Shown here: positions 6,723 to 12,340 of the stretch, in pieces
Layout: every line of letters starts with the position of its first letter
Position numbering within the stretch: position 1 is the stretch's first letter
NCBI GenBank assembly: GCA_934215405.1
Contig: CAKPZU010000055.1
Span: forward strand, 1-12,340
Origin: an uncultured Bacilli bacterium
GTDB lineage: Bacteria; Bacillota_I; Bacilli_A; RFN20; CAG-631
Length of the DNA stretch: 12,340 bases
Reading direction: 5' to 3'
The notes under the pieces: generated by a model
What the model saw: the letters and a program-made list of their open reading frames with translations, nothing else
What the model was told of the DNA's origin: nothing
Databases searched by the model: none
Position numbers and translations under genes: made by a program

Positions 6723-7985
6723 ATGGCAAAATTTATTCGTCAAAGAGGAACAATTGATATATATGATAATGATGCCTTATTGTATCAAAGTATAATTAAG
6801 ACATGTAATGAAGAAGCAATGCTATTCAATTATAATCCAATTATGGTTCCAACATTTGAATCAACAGGCTTATTTACAAGATCTACTGGTGAAACAAGTG
6901 ATATTGTAACAAAGGAAATGTATGATTTTAAGGATAAAAACGGACGAGATATTTCTTTACGTCCTGAAGGAACAGCTGGTGTTATTAGAGCAGTTGTTGA
7001 AAATAAGCTTTATGCAATTAATGATTTACCACTAAAGTATTATTATAGTGGTTCATTCTTTAGATATGAAAGAGCTCAATTTGGTCGTTATAGAGAATTT
7101 ATGCAATTTGGAGTTGAACTTGTTGGCAGTAATTCATATATGGATGATGTTGAATGTATATTGTTAGTCGCTTCAATTTTAAAAAAATTAAATATTAAGG
7201 ATTATAAAGTTAGAATTAATTCCTTTGGAAATGAAGCATGTCGAAATAAACACCGCGACAATATAAAAAATTTCTTTGCTAGTCACTTAGATCATTTATG
7301 TGAGGATTGCCAAAACAGATTTTTAAAGAACCCTTTAAGAATTCTTGATTGTAAGGTTGATAAGGATTATATTTCAACATTAAATGTTCCAGTAGCCTTA
7401 GATGCTTTAGATGATGAAAATAAAGAAAAGTTTGAAAAGACATTAAAGATTTTAAAAGATAATAATGTTAATTATGAAATTGATAAATATTTAGTTAGAG
7501 GATTAGATTATTATACTGGAATAATTTTTGAATTTGATATTATGGTTCAAGATAAAGTGCTAACAATTGGTGGTGGTGGAAGATATTCATCACTTGTTAA
7601 AGAACTTGATGGACCAGATATCCAATGTGTAGGCTTTGCCTTAGGAATTAATAGGCTAGCTTTAGTATTATCTGATTTATATGGTGCTGATTCTTATAAA
7701 AATCAAATTGATTATTATATTATGCCAATGGGCGAAAGCACCTATGAAATTGCAAGTAAAATTGCTACAGTGCTAAGAAATAAAAATTATGTAACAGTTT
7801 TAGAGGTAAATAAGAAATCATTTTCAAGTATGTTTAAATATGCTTCTAAGCATGAGGCATTATTTGCTATAATGATAGGCGAGGACGAATTAAAGGAAAA
7901 TAAAGTTAAAATTAAAAATTTAAAGACTCAAGAGCAATTCTTTGTTTCTTTAGATGATATATTAAGAGGTGAAACACATGGATAA
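6723..7985 (+). CDS. hisS: Histidine-tRNA ligase (HisRS)
   Basis: HisRS charges tRNA-His with histidine through a class II synthetase core. The 420-residue protein is of normal length. It has LRPEGTAGVIRAVVE (79-93), motif 2 FRYERAQFGRYREFMQFG (113-130), the histidine-specific LVRGLDYYTG (257-266), GGGGRY (283-288) and motif 3 GFALGINRL (304-312). An anticodon-binding domain follows from about 330. The Cys pair in LCEDCQNRF and the NPLRILDCK block (203-211) are also typical of the family. The start at 6723 gives the conserved MAKFIRQRGTIDI and has a strong AGGAGG (6710-6715) 7 bases upstream that begins right after the rel stop. An upstream in-frame ATG at 6696 lies inside rel and is not used. 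The gene overlaps aspS by 8 bases. Confidence 0.97.
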   Translation: MAKFIRQRGTIDIYDNDALLYQSIIKTCNEEAMLFNYNPIMVPTFESTGLFTRSTGETSDIVTKEMYDFKDKNGRDISLRPEGTAGVIRAVVENKLYAINDLPLKYYYSGSFFRYERAQFGRYREFMQFGVELVGSNSYMDDVECILLVASILKKLNIKDYKVRINSFGNEACRNKHRDNIKNFFASHLDHLCEDCQNRFLKNPLRILDCKVDKDYISTLNVPVALDALDDENKEKFEKTLKILKDNNVNYEIDKYLVRGLDYYTGIIFEFDIMVQDKVLTIGGGGRYSSLVKELDGPDIQCVGFALGINRLALVLSDLYGADSYKNQIDYYIMPMGESTYEIASKIATVLRNKNYVTVLEVNKKSFSSMFKYASKHEALFAIMIGEDELKENKVKIKNLKTQEQFFVSLDDILRGETHG

Positions 7986-9723
7986 TTTATGTAAAAATAG
8001 AACCCATAATGATGGTGAACTAACTATTAAAAATGTTGGAGAAACTGTTGAATTAAAGGGTTGGTGTGCTAAAAAGAGAAATTTAGGATCACTAGTATTT
8101 ATTGATATTCGTGATAAGCATGGCATTACACAATTAAGATGCGATGAAAAAACAGCTTCTATTTCTTCTAGTATTAGAAATGAATATGTAATTTATGCAA
8201 AGGGAGTAGTTGTTGAGCGTGAATCAAAAAACAAAAATATTCCTACTGGTGATATTGAAGTTGATGTAACTGAGCTTAAAATTATTAATACTTCAGAGCA
8301 ACCTCCAATTTATATAACTGACGATGTTGATGCAGTAAGTGAAAATGTTCGTTTAAAATATCGTTATTTAGATTTAAGACGTAAATCAATGCAAGATATT
8401 TTAAAATTAAGACATAATATTACAAGAAGTGTTAGAAATTATTTAGATAATCTTGATTTTACAGAGGTTGAAACTCCGATTCTTGCAAAATCAACACCAG
8501 AAGGTGCTCGTGATTATTTAGTTCCTTCACGTGTTCACAATGGAGCATTTTATGCACTTCCACAATCTCCTCAATTATTTAAGCAATTGTTAATGGTTGC
8601 TGGCCTTGAAAGATATTATCAAATAGCAAGATGCTTTAGAGATGAAGACTTAAGAGCAGATAGACAACCTGAATTTACACAAATAGATATTGAAATGAGC
8701 TTTGTTGACCTTGAAACATTATATAGTGTTCTTGAGGGTATGTTTAGAAAAATTTGGAAGGATATTAAAGGCATTGATAATTTAACATTCCCTCGTATGA
8801 CTTGGAATGATTGTATGAATAATTATGGCTCTGATAAACCAGATTTACGCTATGATATGAAGCTAATAGATATTTCATCTATTTTTGAAGATAGCGATGT
8901 TGAGTTTTTAAAAGGAAATGTAATCAAAGCAATTGTTGCTAAAAATGCTGCTAGCTTATATACTGGAAAAGAAATTGATGGGCTTGCTGATTTAGCTAAA
9001 TTATTTAAAGCTAAAGGCTTATGCTGGGTTAAGGTAAATAACGATACACTAGAAGGTGCTAGTGCTAAATTAATTACTGAAAAGGAAAGAGAATTATTTA
9101 AAGAAAAGCTTAATTATGAAAATGGCGATTTAATCCTATTTGTTGCTGATGAATGGCTAAATGCTGTTAATGCAATGGGACAAATAAGAATTGCTGTTGC
9201 TAAAAAGCTAAATCTTGCTAAACAAGATGAATATAAATTCCTATGGGTTACTGAATTCCCAATGTATGAATATACAGATGATGGCAAGCTTCAAGCAATG
9301 CATCACCCATTTACAGCATATATTGAAGATGATGAAAAATATATTCAAGATGAACCATTAAAGGTTCGTTCAAACGCTTATGACTTAGTATTAAATGGTT
9401 ATGAATTAGGCTCAGGTTCTGTTAGAATTTATAATCAAGAAATGCAAAAGAAGGTCTTTGAAAGAATTGGCTTAACTGATGAAGATATTAACTATAAATT
9501 TGGCTTCTTCGTTGAAGCATTAAAATATGGTACACCTCCACATATGGGAATGGGCTTTGGTCTTGAAAGAATTGCTATGATTTTAGCTGGAACAAATAAC
9601 ATTAGAGATGTTGTTGCTTTCCCTAAAATTCAATCAGCTACTGATTTAATGAATGAATGCCCTTCATCTGTTGATGATGATGCTTTAGCATTACTTGGTA
9701 TTAAGGTAGTAAATAAGGAATAA
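7978..9723 (+). CDS. aspS: Aspartate-tRNA ligase (AspRS)
   Basis: AspRS charges tRNA-Asp with aspartate. The 581-residue protein is the bacterial type: an N-terminal OB-fold anticodon-binding domain (about 1-110), a class II core with QSPQ at 196-199 and motif 2 FRDEDLRADRQPEFTQID (220-237), an inserted GAD-type domain (roughly 290-410), and motif 3 MGMGFGLERIAMIL with FPK (about 523-549). In the OB fold the loop reads KRNLGSL, with Leu where tRNA-Asn-accepting (non-discriminating) enzymes often have His. This leans toward a discriminating enzyme, but one position does not settle it. ATG 7978 is chosen, with AGAGGTG just upstream at 7965-7971; a GTG at 7969 is in frame but overlaps that signal. 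The hisS-aspS pair is the standard Firmicutes arrangement. Confidence 0.97.
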   Translation: MDNLCKNRTHNDGELTIKNVGETVELKGWCAKKRNLGSLVFIDIRDKHGITQLRCDEKTASISSSIRNEYVIYAKGVVVERESKNKNIPTGDIEVDVTELKIINTSEQPPIYITDDVDAVSENVRLKYRYLDLRRKSMQDILKLRHNITRSVRNYLDNLDFTEVETPILAKSTPEGARDYLVPSRVHNGAFYALPQSPQLFKQLLMVAGLERYYQIARCFRDEDLRADRQPEFTQIDIEMSFVDLETLYSVLEGMFRKIWKDIKGIDNLTFPRMTWNDCMNNYGSDKPDLRYDMKLIDISSIFEDSDVEFLKGNVIKAIVAKNAASLYTGKEIDGLADLAKLFKAKGLCWVKVNNDTLEGASAKLITEKERELFKEKLNYENGDLILFVADEWLNAVNAMGQIRIAVAKKLNLAKQDEYKFLWVTEFPMYEYTDDGKLQAMHHPFTAYIEDDEKYIQDEPLKVRSNAYDLVLNGYELGSGSVRIYNQEMQKKVFERIGLTDEDINYKFGFFVEALKYGTPPHMGMGFGLERIAMILAGTNNIRDVVAFPKIQSATDLMNECPSSVDDDALALLGIKVVNKE

Positions 9724-9725
9724 TT

Positions 9726-9938
9726 ATGATTGATCAAAAATTAATTGCTAGAATTAATGAACTTTCTAAAATTAGTAAAGAACGCCCTTTAAGTAGTGAA
9801 GAGGTTAAAGAGCAAGTAGAATTAAGACGTGAATATTTAAAACAATTTAAAGAGGGCTTTAAGCAAACCTTAGATAATGTTAAGGTTGTTGATGAAAAAG
9901 GAAATGAAGTTATTTTAAAAAAGAAAGGAAATGCTTAA
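9726..9938 (+). CDS. DUF896 (YnzC-like) small protein
   Basis: The 70-residue cytosolic protein matches the DUF896/UPF0291 family (B. subtilis YnzC). Shared features are the N-terminal helical hairpin with IARINELSKISKE (7-19), the EEVKEQVELRREYLKQF block (25-41), and the short end VVDEKGNEV (54-62) that corresponds to the VxDxxGxDV segment. No enzymatic function is established for the family; the first part folds as a two-helix hairpin in YnzC. The start lies 2 bases after the aspS stop, with AAGGAA at 9715-9720. In B. subtilis ynzC directly precedes tkt, in the SOS-linked yneA-yneB-ynzC-tkt-yneF region; here it keeps its place before tkt although yneA and yneB are absent. Confidence 0.88.
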   Translation: MIDQKLIARINELSKISKERPLSSEEVKEQVELRREYLKQFKEGFKQTLDNVKVVDEKGNEVILKKKGNA

Positions 9939-9939
9939 T

Positions 9940-11904
9940 ATGAACGATAAACTTTGTGTTACAACATTACGTTGTTTGGCTTTAGATATGATTGACAAGG
10001 CTAATTCTGGTCACCCTGGAATGGCTTTAGGTAGTGCTGCAATTTTACATACAATTTATTCAAGACATTTAACATCAACAGCTGCTGATGCTTCTTGGAT
10101 TAAAAGGGATAGATTTGTTTTATCATCTGGGCATGTTAGCTCATTATTATATGCTATGCTTTATTTAACTGGCTATGATCTAACTATGGATGATTTAAAG
10201 AGCTTTAGACAATTACATTCAAAAACTCCAGGTCATCCAGAATATAAGGTAACTGATGGTGTTGATATTTCAACTGGACCTTTAGGACAAGGTATTGCTA
10301 ATGCTGTAGGTATGGCTATGGCAGAACGTCACTTATGTGCTTTATATCCAAATCTTGAGCATGTGCTTAGTCATTATACATATGTTTTATGTGGTGATGG
10401 CGACTTAGAAGAAGGGGTAGCGCTTGAAGCTATGTCACTAGCAGGAAGCTATCGTTTAAATAAATTAATTGTATGCTATGATAATAACGATGTAACTCTT
10501 GATGGCCCACTTTCTCAATCATCAATTGATAATGTTCAAATGAAAGCTGAATCAATGGGCTGGAATGTTTTATTTGTTAAAGATGGAAATGATGTGGAAG
10601 AAATTGATAAAGCCATTAATGAAGCTAAAAATCAAAATGAAAAACCTACATTAATCATTTGTAAAACAATTATAGGCTATGGTAGTGCAAAGCAAGGAAC
10701 TAATGCTGTTCATGGTGCTCCTTTAACTCACGAAGGCTCAAAAATTGCTAAGGAGTTCTTTGGTTGGAATCATGAAGACTTTTATGTTCCAGAGGAAGTA
10801 AAGGATGATTATAATAATTCTTATGTAGCTCGTGGTTTAATGGCTTATATGCAATTTAATAAGGATTTAGATCACTTAAGTGAAGAAGATAGAAATGATT
10901 ATGAAAGCATTTTAACTTGTGATGTTGTATCAAAGGTTAAAGATAAGCTTCCTAAATATATAGAAGGCTATAGTAATGCAACTCGTAATGTATCAGGTGA
11001 ATTATTAAATATTTATTCAGATAATTCAACATGCTTATTTGGTGGCTCAGCTGATGTTGCTGGCTCTGTTAAAACAGCTTTAAAGCATAAAGATACATTT
11101 ACATGTGATAATTATTATGGACAAAATATTAATTTTGGTATTAGAGAACATGCTATGTGTGCAATTGCTAATGGTATTGTAGCTCATGGAGGCTTACGTC
11201 CTTACGTTGGCTGCTTCTTAGTATTTTCAGATTATGCTCGTGGTGCTTTAAGAACCGCAGCTTTAATGGGACTTCCAGTAACTTATTTATTCTCACATGA
11301 TTCAATTGCAGTTGGTGAAGATGGTCCAACACATCAACCAATTGAACAATTAGCTTCATTAAGAGTTATTCCTAACTTTAATGTTATCAGACCATGTGAT
11401 GCTAATGAAACTGCTGGAGCTTATGAGATTGCTTTTTCATCAACTTCAACACCAACTGCTATTATCCTTTCTCGTCAAAATCTAAAGACTGTTAGAGGAT
11501 GCTCTAAAAACAAAGTTAAAAAAGGTGGCTATGTTTTATCTTACGAAAATGAAAGACTTGATGCTATTATTATTGCAACAGGTAGTGAAGTTAATTTAGC
11601 TGTTGAAGCTCAACAAGCCTTAAGAGAAGAAGATATTGATGTTCGTGTAGTATCAATGCCTTCAACATTCTTATTTGATAAGCAGAGAAATCTTTATAAG
11701 GAAAGTGTTTTACCTCATTCTTGCAATACAAAGATTGCTGTTGAAATGGGTAATGGTGATATGTGGTATAAATATGCTAATGAGGTTATGTCAATTGATA
11801 CATTTGGTGCCTCAGGTCCAGCAGAGCAAGTAATTGAAGCTTATAAATTTACAAAAACTGATTTAGTTAATGCAGTTAAAAAGATGATTGCAAAGAACAA
11901 ATAA
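9940..11904 (+). CDS. tkt: Transketolase
   Basis: Transketolase moves two-carbon units between sugar phosphates in the non-oxidative pentose phosphate pathway, using thiamine diphosphate and a divalent metal. The 654-residue protein is of normal length. The N-terminal domain has SGHPGMALG (23-31), GPLGQG (113-118) and the ThDP/metal motif GDGDLEEG followed by NN (152-159 and 182-183). The pyrimidine-binding domain has the catalytic Glu in GIREHAM (E403) and DGPTHQP (461-467). The C-terminal domain begins near 520. The ATG at 9940 is chosen because AAGGA (9925-9929) is 10 bases upstream; an ATG at 9931 is only 1 base from that signal and lies inside the preceding gene. It starts 1 base after the DUF896 stop, so translation is likely coupled. 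This is the last gene of the dense operon. Confidence 0.96.
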   Translation: MNDKLCVTTLRCLALDMIDKANSGHPGMALGSAAILHTIYSRHLTSTAADASWIKRDRFVLSSGHVSSLLYAMLYLTGYDLTMDDLKSFRQLHSKTPGHPEYKVTDGVDISTGPLGQGIANAVGMAMAERHLCALYPNLEHVLSHYTYVLCGDGDLEEGVALEAMSLAGSYRLNKLIVCYDNNDVTLDGPLSQSSIDNVQMKAESMGWNVLFVKDGNDVEEIDKAINEAKNQNEKPTLIICKTIIGYGSAKQGTNAVHGAPLTHEGSKIAKEFFGWNHEDFYVPEEVKDDYNNSYVARGLMAYMQFNKDLDHLSEEDRNDYESILTCDVVSKVKDKLPKYIEGYSNATRNVSGELLNIYSDNSTCLFGGSADVAGSVKTALKHKDTFTCDNYYGQNINFGIREHAMCAIANGIVAHGGLRPYVGCFLVFSDYARGALRTAALMGLPVTYLFSHDSIAVGEDGPTHQPIEQLASLRVIPNFNVIRPCDANETAGAYEIAFSSTSTPTAIILSRQNLKTVRGCSKNKVKKGGYVLSYENERLDAIIIATGSEVNLAVEAQQALREEDIDVRVVSMPSTFLFDKQRNLYKESVLPHSCNTKIAVEMGNGDMWYKYANEVMSIDTFGASGPAEQVIEAYKFTKTDLVNAVKKMIAKNK

Positions 11905-11924
11905 AAATAAACATTTGTTTATTT
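11905..11924. repeat. Perfect inverted repeat between tkt and yneF-like gene
   Basis: Two perfect 9-base arms, AAATAAACA and TGTTTATTT, are separated by TT and begin directly after the tkt stop codon. No T-run follows, so it is a poor terminator. It overlaps the candidate -35 element of the next promoter and has the size and symmetry of a repressor operator. The core AAACATTTGTTT is reminiscent of, but not equal to, the Gram-positive LexA box GAAC-N4-GTTC. What binds there is unknown. Confidence 0.45.
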
Positions 11925-11943
11925 GTTAGTTTTGTAGTATTAT
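11915..11943 (+). promoter_or_regulatory. Candidate promoter of the yneF-like gene
   Basis: TTGTTT (11915-11920) and TATTAT (11938-11943) are separated by 17 bases, and a second -10-like TATATT sits at 11941-11946. The -35 match is only 3 of 6. The 65-base gap in an otherwise gap-free gene string supports a separate promoter here. Read-through from tkt is also possible. Confidence 0.4.
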
Positions 11944-11969
11944 ATTAATTGATTACATAGGAGGGCATT

Positions 11970-12212
11970 ATGAATAATATCATTATATTAGCAGAAATAT
12001 CAGTTTGGGGTCAAATTGGTTTTATAGCATTAGGCTTAGTAGTAGGTGCAATTGCTGGATATTTCATTTCACGTGCTGTATTTAAAAAGCAATTAAAGAA
12101 AAATCCACCAATTAATGAAAAAATGATTCGTGCATTATATCAACAAATGGGTAGAAAGCCATCAGAAGCACAAGTACGTGCTGCTATGAAGGCAATGAAC
12201 CAATATAAATAA
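11970..12212 (+). CDS. YneF-like (UPF0154) small membrane protein
   Basis: The 80-residue protein matches the UPF0154/YneF family. It has one N-terminal membrane helix (about residues 13-36, Gly-rich: FIALGLVVGAIAGYFISRAVF), a basic stretch, then the family-typical KNPPINEKMIRALYQQMGRKPSEAQ (from about 44) and a final AMN motif. The function of the family is not established. The start ATG at 11970 has AGGAGG (11959-11964) 5 bases upstream, the best ribosome binding site of this end of the window. The position two genes after ynzC and just after tkt matches B. subtilis, apart from yneE, which is missing here. A terminator follows 13 bases after the stop. Confidence 0.88.
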   Translation: MNNIIILAEISVWGQIGFIALGLVVGAIAGYFISRAVFKKQLKKNPPINEKMIRALYQQMGRKPSEAQVRAAMKAMNQYK

Positions 12213-12225
12213 AAAAATTAATTTT

Positions 12226-12259
12226 AAAAGCTCTTAGGCTAATAACCTAAGGGTTTTTT
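12226..12259 (+). terminator. Rho-independent terminator after the yneF-like gene
   Basis: CTCTTAGG (12231-12238) pairs with CCTAAGGG (12246-12253, one T-G wobble) across a 7-base loop CTAATAA. Flanking AAAAG and TTTTTT extend the stem, and the T-run ends at 12259. It likely ends the whole apt-to-yneF transcription unit. Confidence 0.88.
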
Positions 12260-12283
12260 GTCTTTGCACTAGTCAAGAGAAAG

Positions 12284-12303
12284 TAGACACTTTATAGTGT
12301 TTA
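12284..12303. repeat. Short inverted repeat in the 3' intergenic tail, possible IS edge
   Basis: TAGACACT and AGTGTTTA form an 8-base stem (one G-T pair) around TTAT. The sequence just before it (CACTAGTCAAGAGAAAG) together with AGTAGACACT has the look of insertion-sequence termini I recall from low-GC Firmicutes, but no transposase is in the window. A weaker second hairpin (AACTC at 12314, GAGTT at 12333) follows. No gene is seen between 12260 and the window end. Confidence 0.25.
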
Positions 12304-12340
12304 GGGGGTAAAAAACTCTTTAAATTGTTTAGGAGTTAGA

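Noticed and set aside
11168..11359. Reverse-strand frame inside tkt
   Set aside because: Antisense shadow of the conserved transketolase pyrimidine-binding domain.
11905..11924. Palindrome after tkt as a terminator
   Set aside because: The stem is almost all A-T and no T-run follows, so it is better read as a possible operator.

Overview
The window looks like a chromosomal segment from a low-GC member of the Bacilli/Erysipelotrichia/Mollicutes side of the Firmicutes, probably an uncultured host-associated species; this placement is inference. It rests on very AT-rich codon use, AAAGTGG-type MraZ boxes in front of mraZ, and gene order shared with Bacillus (apt-rel-hisS-aspS and ynzC-tkt-yneF). 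All Trp codons are TGG, every visible stop is TAA or TAG, and no gene contains an in-frame TGA, so the standard code fits. Every supported gene is on the + strand.

Layout. (1) Positions 1-1759 hold the 3' part of a large secreted surface protein. Its N-terminal piece looks like the helix and small beta domain of a type IV pilin/pseudopilin, followed by beta-helix sequence; a strong terminator follows. (2) Positions 1813-2048 hold no intact gene. They contain a short decayed reading frame, broken at a 5-base tandem duplication, and a second terminator at 2049-2082. (3) Positions 2112-3887 are a very short division/cell-wall (dcw) cluster: promoter, MraZ operator, mraZ, rsmH, a 71-residue single-TM protein in the ftsL position, and a terminator. 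The usual next genes (ftsI/pbp, mraY, murD and so on) are absent here. (4) From a promoter near 3930 runs a tightly packed operon: apt, rel, hisS, aspS, ynzC-like (DUF896) and tkt, with gaps of a few bases or short overlaps and no internal terminator. (5) yneF-like follows tkt after 65 bases, with its own candidate promoter and a perfect palindrome, and ends at a terminator. The last 80 bases contain a hairpin that may be the edge of an insertion sequence.

Function. The long operon joins purine salvage (Apt), the stringent-response alarmone enzyme (Rel), two aminoacyl-tRNA synthetases (HisRS, AspRS) and the pentose-phosphate enzyme transketolase. It looks like a growth and translation housekeeping unit formed by placing two conserved Bacilli gene blocks end to end. 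I see no convincing new defence, mobile or biosynthetic system. The least described parts are the pilin-like/beta-helix surface protein and the small FtsL-position protein.
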